Of a stretch of DNA of 64,000 nucleotides, positions 12,261-23,800 are shown piece by piece (the first letter of the stretch is position 1; every line of letters starts with the position of its first letter). The translations under genes and the position numbers were made by a program. Source of the DNA: Telopea speciosissima (taxonomy: Eukaryota > Streptophyta > Magnoliopsida > Proteales > Proteaceae); contig NC_057925.1 of assembly GCF_018873765.1 (NCBI RefSeq), forward strand, positions 22,951,568 through 23,015,567. Reading direction: 5' to 3'. The notes beneath the pieces are model-generated. The model ran no database searches. It saw only the letters and a list, made by a program, of their open reading frames with translations, and was not told the DNA's origin.

Positions 12261-12420
12261 ATATATTTAGGGTGATGTCATCACTTAACAGTGATTTTTG
12301 ACGGAATGGATACGGTTGATAGAATCTTTTGACTCAGGGGTGGGGAGAGTTATTACTCAATACCAAGGGGTGGGGCTTGTCATTCGGGCATAATCGAGGG
12401 GAGGGGGGAGTAATTTACCC
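12261..12420 (-). repeat. Right terminal inverted repeat of the Mutator-like element
   Basis: Inverse partner of 10,505-10,665. It ends in TAATTTACCC at 12,420, followed by the putative 9-bp target duplication. Confidence 0.85.
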
Positions 12421-13469
12421 AAAAAATAATAATAAAAAGTGCCACATGCACTTTAATTCAGTGAAACTTCCATTGTGTGTAGAGGGTGATGTAGGATGCC
12501 ACCGAAGTTGTCGTGTAAAATTCTTGGGCTTTCCCAAGTTGGCTGCACCACCTGTGTGGCATACTGACCTCCCTTTCCAAAATTATGAAAGAATTTTCAG
12601 TCTTCGAGTGTATTTCTTTTTATCTTGAGCTTAATGTATGAGAACTGAAGCATAGACTCTTGATCCTTGGATGACACAAATTGATGGAAGAGCAAGAGCA
12701 ATAACAGAAGGAAAGGGGATTAGTCATGTCATGGGATACTCTTCCTTCAATGAGGTACAAAAGCTTTCAGGTCAGAAAGAAAATGGAGAATGTGTGTCAA
12801 GAATGACATACTAGTTTTCAGGTCCAGTTGAAGTCTTTCTTCTTGTTTGTTTTTATATGAGAATGACTGTAGTTGGCCGTACCTTTTTCCTTATTCTCTC
12901 TCTTTATTAAGACACCACATCTAAGGGGGCATTAGAATTATGGGGAGAAGGACCTAAACTCAAGAAGGGGGGACTATAATTCCCTTCTACAAACTTATTG
13001 AACTAAATTTTATCTGCTCTATCAAAGAAAGAGAAATGTTGCTGCTTGGAAGCTGTTATACTAAATAATAATCTACACTTATTCATTTTCATAAAAAAAA
13101 AAATAAAAAACATGAGAAAAATCAAGTTCCTTAGGAACCTATTCTACATGACCAAGGAAGTTTAATGTTGGAGTTAACACTTAAGAGGGACTACTGAACC
13201 TTCAGATCAGTTTCATCTTTGTTTGGAGTTAACACTTAAGAGGGACTGCTGAACCTTCAGATCAGTTTCATCTTTGCTAGTTCGTGGATGCCATATGAAG
13301 AAGCATGAAATCAGTCAGAACAATCCAGTTTACAAGTATTGTAAAATGTATTTTAAATGAAGTTTCAAAACACCTTTTCCCTTTTGAAATTTGGTTTTGG
13401 TGTTTCCCTCCCATAAGGTTTGGTTTCTTTGATCTTTTCGAAGTTGCTTTTTTTATTTAGGTCCTTTTG
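12421..13469. other. Noncoding spacer with a 55-bp tandem duplication
   Basis: No gene recognised. A direct duplication of about 55 bp (units near 13,167-13,222 and 13,223-13,277, GGAGTTAACACTTAAGAGGG) differs at very few bases, which points to a recent slippage event. Confidence 0.6.
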
Positions 13470-14290
13470 TGTCGGAACTTTAGTCCCACATTGGAAGTGG
13501 AAGAGGATGATGGGAGGCTTATATATAGAAATGAGAACTGTGTGGCATGGCGAGGCGAGGCCTTAAAGATTGAGAAATCTTTTTTTTGCACTGACGTTGG
13601 CATTGGTGCATCTAGTGCCAGACAGAGAGAAAACAGTGTTGGGGTTTGTCAGAACCTCACGAGGCCCTACACTCTCTGTCTGACATACGGTCTGATTCGG
13701 CCGATGTTGGCGGTTGAATGGCCAACGCCAGCTGACTTGCAACTGATGTTGCCGACACCTCAAAGGGTGCTGGCCAGTGTCCACTCGGTACTGGTAGTGA
13801 CTATTTTTGATGTGTCTTTTCTTGGACAGACAACACTGTTGGGCCTCCCTACACAGGTGCTTTCAAAGGGCTTTTGTCCTCTATAAATAGAGGATGGCTT
13901 TGGCATTTTGTATGATTATTCTAAGTGTTCCTATCTCATTCTAAACTCTCTCTATCTCTCTTTCTCTTTTTTAGACACTGTTTTGAGAGTTTGTCTTCCT
14001 TGGTTGATTGAGCATAGCCTAAAAGTGCACTGACATGGCCCAGTAAGTGAGTGCAACAATTACTGGAGGGCCCAAGGGGCTGTTTCATTTTGGGGATTGA
14101 TTCACAAGAATCTTCTTGTACGATTGAGGGTGAATACAATATTAAGGATAGTGACCGGTGGCACGATCTTAATATTGACCAGTGGCACGACTCAGCCCAC
14201 CTTCACTTCTGCATTTGTTTGGAGCAAGTTGCAGAGATCATATGTTGTTCAAATTCAAGTGGAATCTTTACTTTATTTTTACAGTGAGTG
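13470..14290 (+). mobile_element. Probable LTR-like retroelement sequence (solo LTR or TRIM-like)
   Basis: It begins TGTCGGAACTTTAGTCCCACATTGG, a common start of plant LTRs. There are two TATA-like boxes (TTATATATAG near 13,520 and CTATAAATAGAGG near 13,881), the second followed by a pyrimidine-rich run like an LTR transcription start region. There is no coding sequence and no second copy in the window. The right boundary and target duplication could not be fixed. Confidence 0.4.
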
Positions 14291-16064
14291 CTTCAACCTT
14301 TTAGATTAGTTTTGTTATACTAGTCTCTCAAATCATATATTTGTTGTTCTATTTTACTACAACAAATAATCTAGCTTTTCCATTATCGACCCATTAGAGG
14401 AGAAGGGAATGATAAACACCTACCTGACCTTTTACAAGACAATTTTAGTTGTCCCTTCTTGGCTTAGGAATTTTTTTTTTCAATTTCTTCAATGAAAGAC
14501 TTCTCATACCCACCATTGGGGCTAAGATTGTTTACATCCTTTATAGACACCTTTGGAGATTTATAAATTTCCTAACAGCCAATAATAATTTAGCATTATG
14601 ACTAGACACATCATGGATAATATGAGAAATAAATTCACTAAATAATGCCCTCAGGTAAGGGTGAGAAGGTGTTTGCTTTCTTGGATAGTGTGAGGAATGT
14701 TCACTAAAATGTAAGCATCAGGTGAGTAAGTATTTTTTTTATGGAAGAGTATGTATTTCTTTGTATTACGAAGCTCATCTTCTTCTTCTTTTTTTTTTTT
14801 TTTTTTGCAGCTTGGGCCTGTAAATTACAGCGCCACCACCAAGTGCCAAATGTTTAGAGGATAGAACCCACCGTTGGATAGATTGCATGTAAGAGATCAA
14901 GTAGGTCCAAAACAGCTTAACAGACTCCTACCATGCACTGTTCTGTTTTTTTCTTTTTCAAAATATGGACCAACACCCCCCCCCCCCCAAAAAAAAAAAA
15001 ATCAATGGGCTTCAATGCAAGTGGTAGTGAATGATTAGAATCTATTAGAAGAAAGGAATCGGTTTTGGATCTTATTTATACTTTGCAGGAATCTGAAAAA
15101 TTGCACCAATTATAACAAACTCAGAAAATGTTATTTTGTGTCCTGTTCTTTCTAAGTTTTACTGCAGTTTTACTTATATATCATCTTCTTTGTGGTTTCT
15201 ATCCTACAAGTTGCCATTTTGAATACGAATTGTAAAGATAACGATTTTTTTCTTTTGTTGTTCTGTTTCTCCAAGTTAATATATTACAAACTTCTTGAAG
15301 TTGATGCCACATGATCTACCATCTTGTATGCAGGGTTTAAATGGTTTTGAGTTGAAATTTACCAAATGTGTTGAAGGTGATGTGGCAATTCAAGTTTGAA
15401 GTACTGTGTGTTTTGTATTTTGTAGATCAACCATCAAGTGGACCAAGGAGATGTTTTTGATTCCATAATGTTATAAACCACTGATTAGGAATCTAACTGA
15501 ATAAAATTGTTCCTATAGCCCCTGGACATAGTTTTATATGATCCATCGTAGTTTAAAGATATCCATTGTCCACCCCCCCCCCCATAGGCCATAAGCACCA
15601 CAGAAATAAATTTTAGTTGAAAGGTTTAGCCAATATCTATAATCAGAAGCTTAGCCAAGCACTTTGAAATGTTTAAATTCTCCCCTCCTTGGACGAAAAA
15701 ATGATTGGTTTTCGCCCTTTTGGGTGATGCTCAGTCAGTATTAACAAGAAATCTCAGATTGAGAAAGAGAATCAGAATCTCAGATTAGAACACAATGACT
15801 GCCTTGTATTTCTCTACTGTCTATGCAAAGAAAAAAACCACTGATTGTATAAATGGAACAGAAGTTAGAAATATTACAATACTGTAACTGAAACTTATCA
15901 TTACAAAATCGGTGCCTGTATCCATAGTTATATCACTTCTCTGCTTAGATGCCTCTACCAAAAAACTGCTATCCCTGAGTATTTTCTAGTATATGGTTCC
16001 CTAATTCTCTCTTCTATATAACTGGGAAAAAAAAAAGATGTATGCTTCTAGTTGAGAAATTAAA
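14291..16064. other. Noncoding region downstream of the phosphatase gene
   Basis: No coding sequence recognised. It has homopolymer runs (T near 14,791-14,807, C and A near 14,979-15,001, C near 15,573). The right part, just left of the stop at 16,065, should hold the phosphatase 3' UTR, but no single polyadenylation signal stands out. Confidence 0.5.
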
Positions 16065-17890
16065 CTAGTGATAATAATTCCTTAATTTTTTTATGATTCG
16101 GAAAGTATCCTCGACCTTCTTCGTATTTGCATTCACAAACTGCATATCACAAAGGGAAAATGAGAATTAGAAAATGTAAGAAAGACAGAGGTTAGGTGGG
16201 GGGGTTGGGGGTTTGAGTTATTGTCAGAATTGGTTCAGTATATGTGCAAAGACATGACAGAACTTATGTTCTGCAACATATCTACTGATAATTAGTATCA
16301 TTACAAGGATCAAATATTGCCAAGCAAGGTCTATATGGGGCACACGATTAATGGGTCTTAGCCAGATGGGAGTTAATGATCCTAACTTTCTGACTTTTTA
16401 GGATCACTTGGATAAGATTGATAGCAGGAATGACTGCTGCATGCACAATTTCATTTCATCTTATATCCATCTTTCTTTGAGTTTCAGCTTACTAACCTTT
16501 ACACTTATCTCTTTCTTTGTTGCGCGCAATCTAGTGTATCCAAAATCAGAAATCCTCACCAAACTCCAGCTATTAACCTGTCCATAATTCCAAAACATTA
16601 TTGATAGTCCTTAATTTATTTTTATTTATTTATATTCAAACACTTCAGGCTAAAACAAAAGTTGAAAGGCAGGAGATGAAATATCTACTTACATTATCAG
16701 TGAACCCATCCAATGAGAATCCTGCCATTCCAATGATTGCATGAACTGGAGCCTTATAGTTGTTGTGGTCATATGTGTCAATCCCCCTTCTATCTCTAAA
16801 AGGCATGGCTTTGCAGACACCCTCTTGAAGGGAACAAGTTCTTTCATAGTTGTGGACATGGCCAAAAAGAACTAGATCAACCTGATTCATCATCAACAAG
16901 TGTTACTGTCATCCTTCAGTTTAGGATACTAATGAGTCTAAAAAATCTGAAATCCACTCTGAGCTTTGTTTTCCCTCATAAATCTTAATGCATCATAGTG
17001 TTCCTCCCCACCCCCCAAAGATCACTTGTATACCTTGTTGTGTACTAGTAAAGGCTCCAAGCTAGCAACAAAATTTGTGTCGACATTTGGTGGAAAGAAT
17101 GGAGGTGCAGATGAATACATGGGTCTATGCCTGTAATCAATCAAAGGAGTTCTTATGAGGCTCTTAAATGAAAAAGACTGATTCAAATAGAAGAGATGGG
17201 GTCTGATCATATTTACCCTGTAAAAATCACCCAAGGAGTTCTTGATCGATCAACTGAAAACAAGTCCTTTTTGATCCATTCATACTGTAACAGTTTTGAT
17301 GTTTTTATTATATGATTGGGAGAAATGATTTTAGAATTAAAAGGAGAAGTGATCAATCAGCAAGCTTATTCTTACTTGTTCAGAACCACAGCTGAAGTTA
17401 TGTTCAGTTGAAACTACAGTTAAATGAACAGGCCCTTGCTCTATGGAGTACCATGGCTTGTCCTTTCTAGTTCCGGGCATTGGAAAATAAGTCTCATAGG
17501 GAACTCCACATTCTCCACCTGAGTCCCATAGACCATAAACTGATCCAGAGTCTGGGTAATCTCTGCAAAATCTCATACAGTAGAAGGCATTATATCACAG
17601 ATTGCTTCAAACAGAAGGTTTACATGGCCCTCAGTTTACCATGAAGTCTAAAATGAAGAATGAGATAATGTCAACAGATGAGATCATGACAATTGAAAAT
17701 ACCTCTCATGGTTTCCAATTGCAGTCATGTAGGAAACATGAGATGCAACAGGTGAGATATGTTGAAGAAAGTAATCCCATTCCACTAAGAAGCCAGTGGC
17801 ATAGCTAATGTCTCCAATGTGGAAGATTGAGTCAACTTTTTCTGCATCAACTTCCTTAGATATAGCTGCCATCACTGATATTGAACCTGG
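16065..17890 (-). CDS. Purple acid phosphatase exons 7-13 (catalytic core and C-terminus)
   Basis: Exon 7 carries FHIGDISYATGFLVEWDYF and MTAIGNHER. Exon 8 carries SGGECGVPYETYFPMPGT and WYSIEQGPVHLTVVSTEHNF. Exon 9 has SRTPWVIFTG, exon 10 HRPMYSS and FVASLEPLLVHNK, exon 11 VDLVLFGHVHNYERT, GIDTYDHNNYKAPVHAIIGM and AGFSLDGF, exon 12 SWSLVRISDFGY, and exon 13 FVNANTKKVEDTFRIIKK with a TAG stop. Introns are 92-357 bp, normal for plants, in contrast to introns 4 and 6. All five metallophosphoesterase motifs are present. Some members of this long PAP class are annotated as inactive, so activity cannot be assumed. Confidence 0.9.
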
Positions 17891-20800
17891 CTGCATATTT
17901 CACAGAACAACAATGTGAGTTCAACATCCCTTCTTTCCAGTGATTTTGTTTCTTACAAAGATGAATACATGAGTTAGTCTTTTAGTATCATGTTCTATAG
18001 ATTTTGTAACAAACCAGAATCTAGGTAAACAAATCAAGAGAAGAAGAAGAAGAGAGAAAGGAGAGAAGAAAAGCAAGCCGCAAGGTGGGAGAGAGCACCC
18101 TGCGATAGGTAGTTGTGTATTCTGTTGTAGGAGGTTCTCTCCCCTTATATTAATAATAAAAGCACCAAACAAGAAGTCGGTTAGGGATTTTGATATTACC
18201 CCTAACCCCCTAACTATCCCTGAATTACATGAATGTACAAAAAGAAAATAACATTGAGACCCACAAAACCCAAATTGTAAGACAAAAATATCACTAGATT
18301 TTCAACACTCCCCCTCAAGCTGCAGCATATAGGTCACCCATGCTCAGCTTGTTACAACATGAGCGAAAACTAGGAGCAAACAATGACTTGGTAAACATGC
18401 CTGCCAACTGGTCTGAAGACAAAACAAATGGAGTCTCAACTAACTTCTTCATCATTGCATCTTGAACAAAGTGACAGTCTACCTCAATATGCTTGATCTG
18501 CTCATGATAGATAGGATTGCTAGTAATATAAATAGCTGCTTGGTTGTCACAATACATCTTCATTGGTGTAGGCACAGGAAAACCCAGCTCAAGAAGGAGA
18601 GACATAAGCTACATCAATTTTGCCGTAGTATAAGCCAGAGCTCTGTACTCTGCCTCAGCACTTGACCTGCTGATGGTGGTTTGATTCTTACTACGCCAAG
18701 TATCTAGATTGCCCCAAACAAATGTACAGTAACATGTGGTGGAGCGAAGATCGCTGATCGAGCCTACCCAATCTGCATCTGAATATGCAACTAAATCCAT
18801 GTCAATTAGGATGATAAATCAACCTTTCACCAGGAGCACCCTTCAAGTAATGGAGAATGCAGACAACAACATTCCAATGGGCCTTCTATGGAAACTGCAT
18901 GAATTGACTAAGGACATCAACAACAAAGGAAATGTCTAGTCTGGTAACTATAAGATAGATCAGCTTCCCAACAAAACTCATATATTGGTGCACATCTTTG
19001 AGAGGACAACCATCATCTACTCCAAACTTTTGATGAGGATCCATGGGGATATCCATTGGCTTTGATGCAAGCATACCAGTGTCAGACAAAAAATTTAAAA
19101 CATATTTTCTCTAGGATAGGCTGATGTCTTTCTTGTTTCTCATAACCTCAATACCAAGGAAGTAGTGGAGGTCACCTAGGTCCTTGGTCTGAAAATGTTG
19201 TAAATATGTTTTTATCTCTACAATACCAGCCACATCATCACTTGCAATGATGATATCATCCACATAAACAACCAAGACAACCAGTTTACCATTACGTCGT
19301 CTAACGAACACAGAATGATCAGAGTAGCATTGTGAGAATCCACAAGGCACCACAGTATCACTGAACTTCTCAAACCAAGCTCTGGGCGACTATATTGAAA
19401 TCATAAATTGCCTTTCATAATTTGCAAACCCAAGTACTATTCTCTCCTTGAGCAACATACCCTGGAGGTTGCTCCATATAAATCTCCACAAAAATGCATT
19501 CTTAATATCCAGCTGAAACAACAACCAATCATAGTTAAAAACCAGAGATATAAGTAACCGAACAGAGTTGAGCCGAGCAATAGGAGTGAAAGTCTTGAAG
19601 TAATCAACACCATAAGTTTGTGTATAGCCCTTGGCAACCAAGTGGGCCTTGAGCCTCTCAATAGACCCATTAGGTAGGTATTTAATAGTGTAAACCCAGA
19701 GACACTTAACTAAGTCCTTACCAGAGGACAGATCAACTAACTCCAGGTGTTATGGGTCAAGAGAGCATCCATTTCCACATCCATGGTAGTTTTCTAACTA
19801 GGAAGACAAAGACCCTCAGTATAATGGTTGGGGATAGTGGTAGCAGATAAAGATAAGGCAACATTGTGTATGGACGAGGGTAAGTGGGAGAGAGAAACAT
19901 CCTGATCAATATCAATAGGATACACAACATTGGACCGCTGGGTACAGGAACGCATACCTTTACGCAAGGAGATTGGTAACTCATCAAACAAGTAGGAGGC
20001 ATATCTTCACCAGAGGAATTAATGTAGTCCTAGATAGGTAGGAGACCTACTAGGAGCCAGATAACCAGGACCTGTAGAATTGCTAGTTCGATAGGGGCAG
20101 AATTGAGGTTTTTAGCTCAGATTTAGGGTTAGGATTAGGGTAATGAAAGTGAATCTTATATGGTAAAGCTAGGCAGGTTTAGGAGTTTAATGAACTATGA
20201 TTTGTAAATTTTAGATGGTTAAAATAGGTTAGATGGATTTGGGCAGCAACTAGGGTTAGGGTATTGAAAGATAGAAGATGATGAAATCTAGGGTAGGAAA
20301 TCAGGTGGTTGAATGGGTTTAATATTTAGGTTGAGTGTGGGTAGAGTTGAGGGGAATATATGCTAAAAGTTACAGCTAAATTAGATGGTTAAATCTTGAG
20401 TTATGGAGGTTTCCTAGTAGAGATAGGAGAGGGGTAAAAGTGTAATTTCAGACAATCGACTGGGTGGATGGTGCTGAAATTTGAATAAAGTCTCTCTTAG
20501 GGTTTGAGGAAGTTTCGATCAAATTTTTAGTAGGTTCTAACAGTTAGATTTGGTTGGGCAGAATTCTCACGAAAATCACCTGGCATGTGACCTTCTAGAA
20601 GGGAAGAAGAATAGTGGCAGGTTTTAGGGTTCTAATGGATCTATGGTATTAATGGCGGATGAGGAAGGTAGGCTAGACAGGGTGTAGATTGAACTAGGGT
20701 TTAGAGGAACGATTGGAGATAGGTAGGCTTAGGTTGGAGGATTAGAAGAAGAAGGATGTATGCTGTAACAGTAAACTAATTACTTGAAAAATAGATCTTC

Positions 20801-23800
20801 AATAGTAGCAGTAGCTTGAAAAAGATAGGGTCTCCCAATCTACAAGATGCAAGGAGATGAGTAGAAGATCCTCCCGGTACTACCAGACGCAAGGAGTCAT
20901 CTGGAGATCCACCAGTCCCTTCACCTTGATATGACTCACAAGGCACACTCACGATGGAGCAAAGGCAACAACTAAGGTAGCAAGCATAAAGCTGAGTTTT
21001 TATTAATCAAATTCGTATTCAATACTTGTCCCCCCGTACAACCTTATATAAAAGACTCAAAATTAGATTCCTACACTAAAAAGGAAAGACCTAACCTAAT
21101 CCTTGACCTATTAGGTAACTTAAACTGACTAGAAAACTAAAATAATAAAGGAAATAGACTCAAAACATGGTTGAACTTATAGAGTCCTAATCTAGCCCAA
21201 CTTACATCACATAACCACTTAACCAAGTCACATGATCATTTAAGTGATGACATAACTACTAATTACATAAAAATAAAAACTAAGGAATTAAAACAACTAA
21301 TCCTATATGCAACCTAATTACCCATATTTTAGGCCCATAAAAGTGGCCTATTACATAGAAAATCCATGGGATCAAAGGCCCAACATGTATATAGCCCGAC
21401 CCTAGACTTATTCCTAATAAAAAAAATAAGGCCATTTCGGTGATGAATCTGCATCAGGAAAAAACTAGTAGAGGTGGAGAAACGGTTGGAGTAGTAGGAA
21501 TCTTAGCCTATTGCACTGTCTTGTCTCAAGGCTGATAAACCTGTAATGGTGGTGGATCTGAAAAGGGAACTAAGGCAGGAACAGGAGGAGGAGCAACAAC
21601 GGTTCACTCATCCCCAGAATCAGGGGGAGATGGAGGAAAATAAGAACTTCCCTCAAAGAAGGTGAAATCAACACTCACAAAATACCTGTGGGACACAAGA
21701 TCATAACACTTATACCCTTTATGGGTACAAGAATAGCCGAGGAAAACACATTCAGTGGACCTCGGAGAAAGTTTATCATAGGCGATGTGTAAGTTTTGCA
21801 CAAAACAGACATTCAAAAACACACGGCGGTAAGCTAAAAGAAAATAGACTGGGAAAGACAACAAAAAATAGAGACTTATCAGTAAGAACAGACGAAAGCA
21901 TGTAGTTAATCAAATAACAAGCGGTTGACACTCCCTCACACCAAAACTGCTTCGGAACATGCATATGAAACAACTGGTTTGATGAATCATACCAGGTAGG
22001 CGAGAGCAGTTTGCAATAGATAGTGGTGTATTCTATCGTAGGAGGCTCTCTCCTCTTATTGATGTAGATTCATCATCGAAATGAGCTTATTTCTTTAGAA
22101 ATATGTCTAGGGTTAGGATATATATATATATATATTGAGCCTTTGATCCCAAGGGTTTTCTATTTAATAGACCACTTTAATGGGCCTAAAATATGAGTAC
22201 ATAGGTTGCATATGGGATTAGTCCTATACTTAATTTATTTTTATGTTTTTAATATTTTAAATTGAACCGGTCCAAATCTGGTTTGAACCAGTGGTTCAAT
22301 TTAAGTGATTTTAGTAATTTGTCTTTTAATTGTTTAGTTGGGCTGGATTATGACTCTATTTTGAGTCTATTTCAGTTTCCTAGTCCGTTTAAGTTACCTA
22401 ATAGGTTAAGGATAGGCTTAGATCTTTCCTTTTTAGTGTCTAAGGCTATTTTTGAGTCTTCTATATAAGTTTGTAAGGGAGGCCAGCATGGAACACGAAT
22501 TTGATTAATAAAAATTAGTTTTATGCTTGCTACCATTGTTGTTGTTGCCCCTTACTCTATTGAGTGTTGCCTTGTGATGTCAAGGTGAAGGGATTGGTGG
22601 ATCTCCAGTTGACTCCTTGCGTCTGGTAGTACCGGGAGGATTTGTTATAAGGGATTGGTGGACCTTTAATCAACTCCTTGCATCTTGTAGATTGGGAGGT
22701 CCTTCTTCTAGTTCTTCAAAGCTGCTGCCATTGAAGATTGAATTTTTCAAGTAGGTAGTTTATCAGCATTCAACCTTCTTCTTCTAATCCTCTAACCTAA
22801 GCTCCATCTACTCCTATTATCATCCCCTCTATTAATCCATAAATCTATTAGAACCCTAAAACCTGCAACTATTCTTCTTCCCTTCTAGAAGGTCACATGC
22901 AAGGTGATTTTCACGAGAATTATGCCTAGCCAAATCTAACCATTAGAACCTGCTAAAATTTTGATCGAATCTTCCTCTAACCCTAATAGAGATTCGATCC
23001 AAATTTCAGAACCATCCACCCACCTGATTGTCTGAAATTATACTTTTACCCTCTCTCCTACTTCTACTAGAAAACCTCCATAACTCCAGATCTAACCATC
23101 TGATTTAGCTATAACTTTCAGCATATATTCCCCTCCACCCTACCCATACTCGACCTAAATATTCAACCCATTCAACCACATGATTCGTGTTATTATGAAC
23201 CCTAGATTCCATCATCTTCCACCTTTCAAAACCCTAATACTAGTTGCTGCCCAAATCCATCTACCCTAATCTACCCATCCGAAACTCATTAAACCTAGAT
23301 CATTAGACTCCCCTACACTTGCCCAACTTTATTATATAAGATACACTCTCATTGACCTAACCATAACCCTAAAATTTGACCTAAAACCTCAATTCTGCCC
23401 CCATCAAACCATCAGCTTACAGATCCTGGTTGATTGGCTCCTAGTAGGTCTCCTACATATCTAGGACTATATTACTTATATTAATAATAAAAGCACCAAA
23501 CAAGAAGTTGGTTAGGGGTTTTGATATTAACCCTAACCCTCTAATTATCCCAGAATTACATGAATGGACAAAAAGAAATGAAAATAATATATAGACCCAC
23601 AAAACCCAAATTGTAAGACAAAAATACCCCTAGATTTTCAATAGATTGATAGGACCCCTAAGCTCTAAATTCACCTTTCATGTACATAAGAACCAAAGTT
23701 CATTACATACCCATAAAAGAGAATTAATGTGTTTTGAGGTTATCACCTGAATGTAGTGCTCAGTTGATGGATCAAGGGGGGCCTTTCCCATGTCGCCGTA

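Larger units (their letters stand above)
10505..12420. mobile_element. Mutator-like (Pack-MULE type) element with captured gene fragments
   Basis: A 1,916-bp element bounded by inverted repeats of about 160 bp (10,505-10,665 and 12,261-12,420), whose outer ends read GGATAAATTACTCCC and, inverted, GGGTAAATTACTCCC. The flanks are near-identical 9-mers (AAAAAAGAA and AAAAAATAA, 8 of 9), although they are low complexity. Long inverted repeats with 9-bp duplications are typical of Mutator-like elements. No transposase is present. The interior holds protein-like segments on both strands with splice-acceptor-like borders, as expected for a Pack-MULE that has captured host exons. The right half encodes the glycine-rich C-terminus of an RNA-binding protein. 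Confidence 0.8.
18005..23643 (-). mobile_element. Ty1/copia retrotransposon C in phosphatase intron 6
   Basis: Minus-strand copia element with its 3' LTR at 18,005-18,307, followed by a classic polypurine tract (plus-strand CTCCCCCTCAAGCTGCAG). The remnant 5' LTR is at about 21,990-22,059 plus 23,475-23,643, split by a solo LTR. Flanks are GATTT and GATTG, a 4-of-5 match to a 5-bp target duplication. Integrase joins straight to LTR sequence near 21,985, so gag, protease, the primer-binding site and the outer ~70 bp of the 5' LTR are deleted. A second solo LTR (20,020-21,456) interrupts the region between reverse transcriptase and integrase. Confidence 0.82.

Noticed and set aside
12900-14300. 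Protein-coding gene with ORFs such as 13,467-13,886
   Set aside because: No conserved motifs; the region looks like an LTR with promoter features.
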